Source: Glutamicibacter mishrai (GTDB lineage: Bacteria; Actinomycetota; Actinomycetes; Actinomycetales; Micrococcaceae). Taken from it: 64,000 nt of DNA. Each line of letters opens with the position of its first letter. Position 1 is the stretch's first letter. The notes beneath the pieces are model-generated. The model made no database searches. It had not been told where the DNA came from and saw only the letters and a list, made by a program, of their open reading frames with translations. The position numbers and the translations under genes are program-made. The DNA lies in contig NZ_CP032549.1 of assembly GCF_012221945.1 (NCBI RefSeq), positions 2,542,001 through 2,606,000 of the forward strand, written 5' to 3'. This document shows positions 46,801 to 53,554 of this stretch, one piece after another.

Positions 46801-47361
46801 GGCACAGTCACGGTGCTGCCGAGCGAACGCGGAAAGAACAGCAAGGTGGAAATCCCTGCGTCCGATTCGAAGCGCACCCTGGTCCTGGCTACGCCCGCCG
46901 ATGCCAAGCTGCGGGCAAGTATTAACGGTGACGCGCTGCGCTCCGTCGCTTACCCTGAGGATTCGGACACTCGCTGGGCACAAGCCTTCGAAGTTCCCGC
47001 CGAAGGCGGCGAACTGACGCTGTCGCACAAGGAAGTCATGGCAACCCCAGTCCTGATTCTTGGCTGCCTAGTCCTGCTGATCACCATCTTGCTGGCCATC
47101 CCGGTTCCAAGCTCCCGGCGCTTCGCGAACTACCGCAATAGCGATTACCGGTTCCGTGAACCACGGGCAGAAGACGAAGAACTGGCAGACGGTTCCGAGG
47201 TTTTGGCGGCGGCTGAAGTACAGAGCCCTTCCACGGCTACCGGCGTGCTTCCGCAGAGCCGACGCGAGGCCCGTGAGCGTGCCAGCGAGATCCGAGAGAA
47301 CTTGACCCCGAAGCTCAACGACCGAATTTCGGACGATGACGCCGAGCAGGAGAAGAAGTAG
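43831..47361 (+). CDS. Large family 2 glycosyltransferase with multi-span membrane domain
   Basis: A 1176-residue protein. An N-terminal GT-A domain (about residues 22-270, beginning HVTAIVASHDGADFLPRT) carries the DXD-like IHDDS and a late PGRGDDVDLCWRNRL motif. About a dozen hydrophobic helices follow (about 270-880), then a large extracytoplasmic segment and a final helix. It is a candidate for adding sugars to a surface glycopolymer; no enzyme activity is proven for this subfamily. ATG 43831 overlaps whiB by 55 nt and no ribosome-binding site is evident, so translation is likely coupled; the exact start is uncertain. The stop shares one base with the GTG of DUF5719. Confidence 0.85.
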   Translation: MGRALRARTSPSTETSNLIRPPIHVTAIVASHDGADFLPRTLAALRNQSRPIERFVGVDASSSDASFEVLRANLPSNAALLLAEEGSLGLSLEVAVSQLPEARADRDEWLWIIHDDSMPAPDALENLTRAVEASESVSIAGCKLLDIDNPRHLAEVGLSVDRKAQRLTMIDTDEVDQGQYDGRSDYFAVSSAGMFIRREVFEDLGGFDPAIPGRGDDVDLCWRNRLAGHRVVVVPTAKMYHQVEVVDSLAGPREAKRSEVFQRLKFASPLALPFLWIGLLFGAIGHFLMALLAKDPGHGFSHLGATLRGLFTPGKLAASRRNVSQIRQVPRRQVRKLMTSAAQVREYRRNLNTGRDDAEVYGDGSGADAMVEPSGDNFSDFVRIARPPRTTAVLSLIFALLLSVAASLIAWRNVLGASALSGGALRPFSQSTQEVGANALSWWQSIGTGVSAPPDNSDILFWLFSLATFGHANQASPYLFLAAMPLAALTAWWGIGAVSRSRAVRFFAALIWALLPSLTSSLASGRVGSAMVHILLPVFVLAILRSMNAQVAVEGAKPKTAKQQSVSAWTASASAALLLWAISAGSMAFFLTATVLIYALALSSLQRARSLWWIPLPAVVWNLPLLVASLSEPRLLFTEPGAATAFSPASPWQMLLGFPEAFDPKVGLVGWDMLPAGPWALVAALLVGAPIIFMAVFGTLSSAFSFNAVMRRNSRRLLWAAVIAVAAGWAIGFIPVTMDSHTAVTAYTGPFVSFAVFALMAAAANALAALRHEDKPRAIRAGAPRPLLGLMAALSVVAVLASGSVLLATQLNPATTSESLSKLVNTQQVGSSQPRTLPATAADAGRSEFQERTLVLSPRSSGEIDSQLVSGSGETLDSISRFSQVKALGGSLLDPERNEGSITASVQSKAVAMLLSESALDSRESLRELGIGYIVLNETGESVPATVRTLDAATGLASVGQTDSGWLWRVDYGTSAGAEGTGFARLVSEDGTVTVLPSERGKNSKVEIPASDSKRTLVLATPADAKLRASINGDALRSVAYPEDSDTRWAQAFEVPAEGGELTLSHKEVMATPVLILGCLVLLITILLAIPVPSSRRFANYRNSDYRFREPRAEDEELADGSEVLAAAEVQSPSTATGVLPQSRREARERASEIRENLTPKLNDRISDDDAEQEKK

Positions 47362-49937
47362 TGAGCGACGAGAAGAACGTGAACTCAGCGGATTCTGCTG
47401 ACAAGCCAGCCGAGCAGGTTCCTGCGCCAAAGCCAGTGGCAAGCCCGCAGGAATCGGCGGCACCTTCGCAACCTGTATCCGCCGCCCTGTCCCGGGCTGA
47501 GCAGAAGGCCGCCAAGGCCAAAGCCAAGGTCGATGCAAAGCTCGAAAAGGTGCGCGCCAAAGAAGCGCAACAGCGTGCCAAGGCCGATGCGAAGAACGCG
47601 GCCAAGGAGCAGAAAGCTCGCGAGGCTGAGCAAGAAGCCGCAGCCAAGGCCGAGGCCAAGGCCGAGAAGAAGGCTGAGGCCAAGGAAACTGCCAAGCCTG
47701 CGGCTGCGCCAGCTTCTACGCCTGAGGCCAATGCCAAGGCCGAGCCCAAGGCCGAGCCGGCCAAGGAATCCGAGCCTGCCAGCGAGAAACCATCGAAGGC
47801 AGCGGGCACCCCAGTCGCAGAACCAGCATCCGACGCCAAGCCAGAGGTTGCCTCTGAGGCCAAGGACCAGCCAGCTGTAGCGCCGGCGCAGGATCCGGTC
47901 TCGCCCGAGGCCCATCCGGCGCACAAGGCCGCCAACACATCGACCCCGCCGGCGCCTGTTGCCGCTCATGAACCAAAGGCTGCCCACAAGGCAGAACCGG
48001 AGAAATCCGAATCGGACAAGACTTCTGCTGGCAAGGCTGAAACGCCGGCCGAGGGCAAGAGCCAGGCCGCACAAACCGCTGGTGCTTCGGCAGCTGCCGC
48101 GGCAACTGGCGCAGCAGCGACCCCTGCAGCAACAACCCCAGAAGCTGCGTCCAAGGACACCGCCGGGGAACCGGAAAACGCCAAGGCCACCAAGCGGCGC
48201 CGCAAGCTGGAAAAGATCCGCGCAGCCGAGGCAGCTAAGGAAGAGCAGGCCCACAAAGCCCAGGCCACCGAAGCAAGCCCGGCCAGCGAGTCCACCGACG
48301 GCAAGGTCAACGCGCGCCGCAAAAAGCTGGACAAGGCACGAGTCGCCGCGAGCAAGAACGCGGCCACCGCGCCCACCCGCAAGAAGACCGGTGCCGTGCT
48401 GCTGAGCCTGGCTGCGGTCATCGCTGCCGGCGCAGTGGTTGCTGGCGGATCCGTGATCGCTCCGAAGGCCGCGGAAAAGACGCTGCCAGCGGCCGTGACC
48501 AACCTGCCGGCAGGCGATGCCAGCAGCATCTGCGCGCCCACCCCGCAATTGCTCAAGGGCGTTGACGGCACCGACCCGCAGTTCGCCGCCGGTGCCAAAG
48601 AGATCTCCAGCAATCTGCGCAGCATTGCCGTTTCGGACCTGGCCAAGCGCATCCCCGGATCCTCGTTCGCCAAGCTTGACGGCTCATCGGAACGTTCGCT
48701 GACCAAGCGCATCGCAGAAGCCGAAGCCCTGGAAGCACGCGGTTCAGATGACGACGGACAGACCGGACGCACGAGCAAGATCTCGACCATCAATGACGCT
48801 GACGATGCGCAGGTCTATTCGCTGCAGCCCCTTGGCGGCCTGGCCTCGGAAGGCAGCGCGCTGCGCAGCTACCAGGCCAAGGACGGCGACCTTGCAGGAT
48901 TGGCCACCGCCACCTGCCAGGCGCCAGCATCGAACTGGCGATTCACCGGCTTGCAGACCAGCACCGGTTCGACCAGCGTGATGAACCTGTCGAATCCGAC
49001 CCATACCACCGCTCAGATTTCCGTCCGCTTGCGCGGGCCAGAAGGCCTGATCGACACCCCGACCCTGCAGAGCATCGTCCTGGCGCCGGGGGAGAGCCGC
49101 GCCCTGGTTCTGGGTGGTTACGCACAGAACATGGATTCGGTCTCTGCAGAGGTCACCAGCGTTGGCGGCAAGATCACCGCCTCGGTGCAGCAAGCCGCAC
49201 TGCGCGGGTTGACCCCATCCGGCGTGGACTTCGTGGCTCCGAATGCCTCGGCATCCAACACCCAGGTGATCCCGGGCGTCTGGATCGATGAGAAATCAAA
49301 TGCCGATGCCCTGAGCAAGGACGATAGCTCCCTGGTGCCGCAGCTGCACGTTTCCGCCACCGGTTCCTCCGGCGCCGGCTACAAGGTCAAGGTCCTGGGC
49401 AAGGACGGCGAAGTAGCCGCCAGCTTTGATGACAACCTTGCGGTGGCCTCCAACGCCACCGATGTGCAGAGCCTCAAGCAGCTTGCTGCCGGCTACTACA
49501 CCATCGTGGTGGAATCGGACGCTCCGGTGACCGCTGCGGTCCGCATGGTCCGAGGCAGCAACCCGAAGGACTCCTCGGATACCGCATGGGCCGCCAGCTC
49601 CAACGTTTTGGCCGGAACCCAGGCCATGCCGCTCCCGGCCAATGGCACCGGCAAATTCTCGTTGGCCGCGGTCGACGCGGATTCCTCCGTGGAAGCCACG
49701 GTGGTGCGCAAGGATGGGAAGCTCAGCAAGGGCAGGAAGCTGGAGATCAATGCTGGATCCAGCATTGTCTTCGATCCGAAAACCGTGGCGGATGACGCGC
49801 AGGCAGTGATTTTCTCTACCGACGCGAACACCTACATCGGAGCCCTGACGCTTAGCTCTGAACGTTCTATCGCCTGGGCTGCCATGCCTCAGGCTAATGC
49901 CGGTCGCGACGGCATTGTGGTGAATATCGGCGGGTAG
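47361..49937 (+). CDS. DUF5719 family protein with histone-H1-like cytoplasmic domain
   Basis: An 858-residue bitopic protein. Residues 1-340 form an extreme Lys/Ala/Glu/Pro-rich low-complexity region with AKAEAKAEKKAEAK-type repeats. One membrane helix follows (about 344-366, AVLLSLAAVIAAGAVVAGG), and then a large extracytoplasmic beta-rich DUF5719 domain. GTG 47361 overlaps the preceding stop by one base, so it is translationally coupled to the glycosyltransferase. The partner conservation suggests a common envelope pathway, but the function is unknown. The tail resembles nucleoid-binding lysine-rich repeats; whether it binds DNA or RNA is untested. Confidence 0.85.
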   Translation: MSDEKNVNSADSADKPAEQVPAPKPVASPQESAAPSQPVSAALSRAEQKAAKAKAKVDAKLEKVRAKEAQQRAKADAKNAAKEQKAREAEQEAAAKAEAKAEKKAEAKETAKPAAAPASTPEANAKAEPKAEPAKESEPASEKPSKAAGTPVAEPASDAKPEVASEAKDQPAVAPAQDPVSPEAHPAHKAANTSTPPAPVAAHEPKAAHKAEPEKSESDKTSAGKAETPAEGKSQAAQTAGASAAAAATGAAATPAATTPEAASKDTAGEPENAKATKRRRKLEKIRAAEAAKEEQAHKAQATEASPASESTDGKVNARRKKLDKARVAASKNAATAPTRKKTGAVLLSLAAVIAAGAVVAGGSVIAPKAAEKTLPAAVTNLPAGDASSICAPTPQLLKGVDGTDPQFAAGAKEISSNLRSIAVSDLAKRIPGSSFAKLDGSSERSLTKRIAEAEALEARGSDDDGQTGRTSKISTINDADDAQVYSLQPLGGLASEGSALRSYQAKDGDLAGLATATCQAPASNWRFTGLQTSTGSTSVMNLSNPTHTTAQISVRLRGPEGLIDTPTLQSIVLAPGESRALVLGGYAQNMDSVSAEVTSVGGKITASVQQAALRGLTPSGVDFVAPNASASNTQVIPGVWIDEKSNADALSKDDSSLVPQLHVSATGSSGAGYKVKVLGKDGEVAASFDDNLAVASNATDVQSLKQLAAGYYTIVVESDAPVTAAVRMVRGSNPKDSSDTAWAASSNVLAGTQAMPLPANGTGKFSLAAVDADSSVEATVVRKDGKLSKGRKLEINAGSSIVFDPKTVADDAQAVIFSTDANTYIGALTLSSERSIAWAAMPQANAGRDGIVVNIGG

Positions 49938-49962
49938 CCTCCCGCCACCAAGGAATAGTTTT

Positions 49963-50895
49963 ATGGTTACCCCCTTCGGCTGGCTCGCCAGCCGAATCGC
50001 CCTGGAGCGCCGTTCGCTGCGCGCTGCCAGCCTGACCGCCATGGTCGCTGCCATCTTGATCATTGTCGGCGGAGGAGTGGTCCGCGTGACCGGCTCAGGC
50101 CTGGGCTGTCCGGACTGGCCGGCCTGCACCGACGGATCCTTGGCGCCAACGGCGCAAATGGGCATCCACGCGACCATCGAATTCGCCAACCGCTTGCTCA
50201 CCACGGTGCTGTGCGCCGCGGTGGGATGGGTCATCATCGCAGCCCGGCTGCAACGCGAACCGGTGCCAGGCATTACCCGCTGGGCCTGGGTGCAGTTCTG
50301 GCTCGTCGTGCTCAACGCCGTGATCGGCGGAGTCACCGTCTGGGTGAAGCTGAACCCGTTCATGGTGGCCGGGCACTTCTTGGCCGCGACCTTGCTGCTG
50401 ACCGCGGCGGCGATCACCTGGGATAAGACCCAGAACCTGACGGCCAAGCAGCAGCCGGAGAGCACCCCGCAGCTCAAGACGCTGGGCACCAGCATGCTGG
50501 CGATCAACGCCGTGATGGTCATCCTTGGCACCGCGGTCACCGGCTCCGGCCCGCATGCCGGGGACTCTGCCGATGTGCCGCGCATGGGCTTTGACTGGCT
50601 GGGCATCACCGTGGTCCATGCCGTGGCGGCGGTGCTGGCCTTGGTGATGGCGCTGGTCATCTGGCGCACCTCGAACCAGCAACAGGTTCCGAATGTCTCG
50701 AGCAAAGCCACAATGTATGTGCTGGTCTTCGCCGGCCAGGGTGCGATCGGCATCGTGCAGGCGCTCACCCACCTTCCCGAGCTGCTGGTGGTCTGCCACC
50801 TGGTGGGCTCGGCGCTGGTCTGGATCGGAGCGGTCCGCCTGATGCTGGCCACCCACGCGCCACAGCGCACGGTGGCCGCCCGGGCTCACTCGTAG
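49963..50895 (+). CDS. ctaA: COX15/CtaA family heme A synthase
   Basis: Inner-membrane enzyme that oxidises heme O to heme A for cytochrome aa3 oxidase. At 310 aa it has about eight hydrophobic segments, the cysteine motif CPDWPAC (C49 to C55) in the first extracytoplasmic loop and His residues in IHATIEFANRLL and AGHFLAATLL fitting heme ligands. It is preceded by CCAAGGAATAG. The gene sits between DUF5719 and a zincin-like gene rather than next to ctaB. The 3' end overlaps the convergent gene by 10 nt. Confidence 0.88.
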   Translation: MVTPFGWLASRIALERRSLRAASLTAMVAAILIIVGGGVVRVTGSGLGCPDWPACTDGSLAPTAQMGIHATIEFANRLLTTVLCAAVGWVIIAARLQREPVPGITRWAWVQFWLVVLNAVIGGVTVWVKLNPFMVAGHFLAATLLLTAAAITWDKTQNLTAKQQPESTPQLKTLGTSMLAINAVMVILGTAVTGSGPHAGDSADVPRMGFDWLGITVVHAVAAVLALVMALVIWRTSNQQQVPNVSSKATMYVLVFAGQGAIGIVQALTHLPELLVVCHLVGSALVWIGAVRLMLATHAPQRTVAARAHS

Positions 50896-51350
50896 TCGGG
50901 GTCGTCCGGGAAATAGGACGGGTCGACCTCACTGATCGGCTTGACCCACAGCTGCGCCACCTCGTGCACAATGCACTGGTGGACAAGGTCCAGCAATTCC
51001 CCGGGGCTGTCGGCGATCTGCTCGATGGGCAGCCGGAAGATGATGATCTTGGCCCGCTCATGGGCTGTCGCCGGCACGGAGGATGCCAAAGGTATCCGGT
51101 CGCCGATGGCCTGGGCCTGGTTGATCAGCTTGTCGCTGGGAACCGGCTCAATCAGGAAGTCGATGATCTCGATCTTCTGCGCCCATCGCTCGGACAGCCG
51201 CTGGGCGCTGGCCATCACCGCGTCGTCGAATCGCTCCTGGCGGGAGCGGTAGGCAGGCAGGTGCATCGGCACCAGCGGCCCGCGCCGTCCCCGGCCATGG
51301 CGGTTGCGCCGTGGCCCGCTGGGCTGATCCGGCAACTTGGAGTTCATCAT
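50886..51350 (-). CDS. Metallopeptidase-family (zincin-like) protein with broken zinc motif
   Basis: A 154-aa protein of the minimal-zincin family found in this actinobacterial cluster. The motif that would be HExxH reads HEVAQ (H129-Q133), so the second zinc ligand His is replaced by Gln, and the third ligand would have to come from SEVDP. It is probably catalytically inactive or binds metal differently; actinobacterial members of this family commonly vary here, from memory. The N-terminus is very basic (PRRNRHGRGRRG). It runs opposite to its cluster neighbours and overlaps the end of ctaA by 10 nt. Confidence 0.8.
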   Translation of the reverse strand: MMNSKLPDQPSGPRRNRHGRGRRGPLVPMHLPAYRSRQERFDDAVMASAQRLSERWAQKIEIIDFLIEPVPSDKLINQAQAIGDRIPLASSVPATAHERAKIIIFRLPIEQIADSPGELLDLVHQCIVHEVAQLWVKPISEVDPSYFPDDPDYE

Positions 51351-51433
51351 CCCAGCCTATCGCTTGGCTCGATACCCAGGGCGGATCGGCCCGCAAGCAC
51401 CCCTAGATCCCCGGTTAGCGAGCATGCCGCGAG

Positions 51434-51449
51434 TAGAATAGAGCGCGTG
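51434..51449 (+). promoter_or_regulatory. Predicted -10 box for the DUF3499 gene
   Basis: TAGAAT at 51434-51439, 7 nt, then GTG 51447. Confidence 0.6.
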
Positions 51450-51833
51450 GAAGGTCTTCGTCTTTGTTCTCGCCCAGCTTGCCGTGAAGCAGCTCGTGCA
51501 ACCCTCACCTACGTCTACGCGGATTCAACCGCAGTGCTGGGTCCGCTCGCGACCTACCCGGAGCCGCATTGCTACGACCTGTGCGCACGGCACGCCAACC
51601 GCCTGACCGTGCCCAGCGGCTGGAACCTGATTCGCGGAGTCATGCCTGACGTGCTGGAACCCGAAGACGAACTCAATGCCCTGGTTGATGCGGTGCGTGA
51701 CAAGCAGCCGCAGTCCCGCGAACCACGCCACGCCTCCAGCTCCCCGGTGGACTCGGTGCGGGCCCGCGATAACCGGGGCCAGCGTTTCGATTCCCGCGTC
51801 CGTTTGGCCGTCCTGCCCGATGAGGAACAGTAA
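51447..51833 (+). CDS. DUF3499 domain-containing protein
   Basis: Actinobacterial protein (128 aa) with two paired-cysteine patches: C7 and C12 (CSRPAC) and C42 and C46 (CYDLC), plus a conserved His, consistent with a zinc-ribbon-like metal site. The C-terminal half is Arg/Ser/Asp-rich and probably disordered. I chose GTG 51447, which lies 7 nt after a -10 box; upstream in-frame sequence would be antisense to the zincin gene. Function unknown. In relatives it sits near whiB and phosphomannomutase genes, from memory; the latter is absent here. Confidence 0.85.
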   Translation: MEGLRLCSRPACREAARATLTYVYADSTAVLGPLATYPEPHCYDLCARHANRLTVPSGWNLIRGVMPDVLEPEDELNALVDAVRDKQPQSREPRHASSSPVDSVRARDNRGQRFDSRVRLAVLPDEEQ

Positions 51834-52014
51834 GCTCCGCTCGAAGAACCTTTTGCGGGCATATCAGCTTGTGTCCTAGCCGAAACGTGTTTTAGGTGTG
51901 GTAATCCGTCGCATGTGCCGTCCCGGTGGATATGCTGAAGGCGCGTGAGCCCTCAGCGGCTTGCCATTGACCCCAAAACATCACACCATCGCGCGAATTG
52001 CAGGAGGTTTGCTC

Positions 52015-53490
52015 ATGGCTGAGGCGGCGAAGAACCCTACCGGAGGGCAAGGAAATGCGGGCCAGCCCGCATCGGCTAGCCCTGAAGGAGCGCTAAAACC
52101 AAAGGCATCGCTGAGCCAAAAAGCTGAAGAGCTTGCTGCGCGATTGGAAGCCCACAAGAACCAGGCGCAGGCTGAAGCGGCCAAGGAAGCCGCTGCCAAG
52201 GAAGCTGCCCGCAAGGATGCGGTCCGGCGAGCCATGTCCGGCAAGACCGAATCTCCTGCACAGCCCGAAGCCGCCAAGGCCACGGTCAAGAAGCCGGAAG
52301 CGGCCAAAGCCCCCGCGGCCCCGCCGGCACAGAAATCTGCACCGGCCAAGCAGGCCGCTCCTGCCGCGCCTGCGCAGCAAGACGCCCCAGCCAAAACCGC
52401 GGCTCCTGCCGCCGCGAGCAAGCCGGCAGCAGCAAAACCAGCAGCAGCGAAACCAGCTGCCCAGCCGAAAGCCAAAGAACCAGTAGAAGACGTGATCCGC
52501 GCCATTAAGCTGCCACACGAGATCGAAGCCGAGAAGAAGGCCAAGAGCCAGTCGCCAGCACCGGCCACCAGTGTCCAGCCACAGGTGGAGGACCAGGGCA
52601 CGAACACCGCCCAGCAAGTACCGCCGGTATCGGTAGCGCCCAAGACCGGATCGCTGCCCACCACCAAGGCAGCCGTCGCCCAGGCACGCAACCGGGTCTT
52701 CGGCAGCTATGAGCCAGAGCCCGAACGATCCGAAGCCGCAGTCCAGCGCCGGGTCGCCCGGGAACGCGCCTTGAACTCCAAGCCGCCATTGGGCCGCACC
52801 GCACAGGTCATCGTGGCTTTGGCCTTCCCGCTGCTGACCTTGATCGCAGCCATCCGCCTGATCGCCACCCCGGCCTTCTTGGCATTGTCCTATGCCCGCC
52901 CGGGTTTCCCCAGCGACAGCTTCGGCTTCACCGATGCCGAACGCCTGACCTACGGCAGCTACGGCGTGGACTACCTGAACAACTTTGCCGGACCCGAATA
53001 CCTGGCCGGGCTCAAGCTTTCCACCGGATCGGCGATGTTCACCGACGGGGAGGTGCAGCATATGGTCGACGTGAAGAACCTGATCGGCTTCGCCTACATC
53101 CTCGGCGCGGTCCTCGCCCTCATCCTGGTCATCGGCGTCTGGTACCTGGCCAAGCGCTACGCCGGGGGAGTGCGCCGGGCATTGTTCTCCGGGGCCATCT
53201 TGACCCTGGTCATGATCGCCGCGCTCGCGGTGGCCGCGCTGCTGGGCTGGGAAACCTTCTTCACCCAGTTCCACGCCCTGTTCTTCTCCGAAGGATCCTG
53301 GACCTTCAGCGTCAGGGACACCCTGATCCGCCTGTACCCGGAGCAGTTCTGGATGGACAGCGCCATCGGCATCGCCGTGCTGGTCCTGGCGACCATCGCC
53401 ATCGTGCTGGTCAGCTGCTGGCCGACCGGACGCCGCCGAGAGGCCTCCCGGCTTCGCCAGGAGGCACGGGCCTTCGGCATCGGCAACTAG
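52015..53490 (+). CDS. DUF1461/TIGR01906 family membrane protein with Ala/Lys-rich N-terminus
   Basis: A 491-residue protein. About 260 N-terminal residues are low-complexity Ala/Lys/Pro/Gln (for example APAAPAQQDAPAKTAAPAAA). The core is an integral membrane protein with a first helix (VIVALAFPLLTLIAAIRLI), a large extracytoplasmic loop (SFGFTDAERLTYGSYGVDYL) and four or so further helices, fitting the TIGR01906 family. ATG 52015 is preceded by AGGAGG at ideal spacing. The function is unknown. A perfect 21-bp terminator follows. Confidence 0.83.
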   Translation: MAEAAKNPTGGQGNAGQPASASPEGALKPKASLSQKAEELAARLEAHKNQAQAEAAKEAAAKEAARKDAVRRAMSGKTESPAQPEAAKATVKKPEAAKAPAAPPAQKSAPAKQAAPAAPAQQDAPAKTAAPAAASKPAAAKPAAAKPAAQPKAKEPVEDVIRAIKLPHEIEAEKKAKSQSPAPATSVQPQVEDQGTNTAQQVPPVSVAPKTGSLPTTKAAVAQARNRVFGSYEPEPERSEAAVQRRVARERALNSKPPLGRTAQVIVALAFPLLTLIAAIRLIATPAFLALSYARPGFPSDSFGFTDAERLTYGSYGVDYLNNFAGPEYLAGLKLSTGSAMFTDGEVQHMVDVKNLIGFAYILGAVLALILVIGVWYLAKRYAGGVRRALFSGAILTLVMIAALAVAALLGWETFFTQFHALFFSEGSWTFSVRDTLIRLYPEQFWMDSAIGIAVLVLATIAIVLVSCWPTGRRREASRLRQEARAFGIGN

Positions 53491-53501
53491 CCAGCAACGC
53501 C

Positions 53502-53547
53502 ATTAAACAGTTCAGGCGCCGCGAAAGCGGCGCCTGAACTGTTTAAT
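53502..53547. terminator. Perfect bidirectional terminator
   Basis: 21-bp stem (53502-53522 with 53527-53547) closed by a GAAA tetraloop, between the convergent DUF1461 and FadD-type genes. Confidence 0.95.
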
Positions 53548-53554
53548 CGTGATG

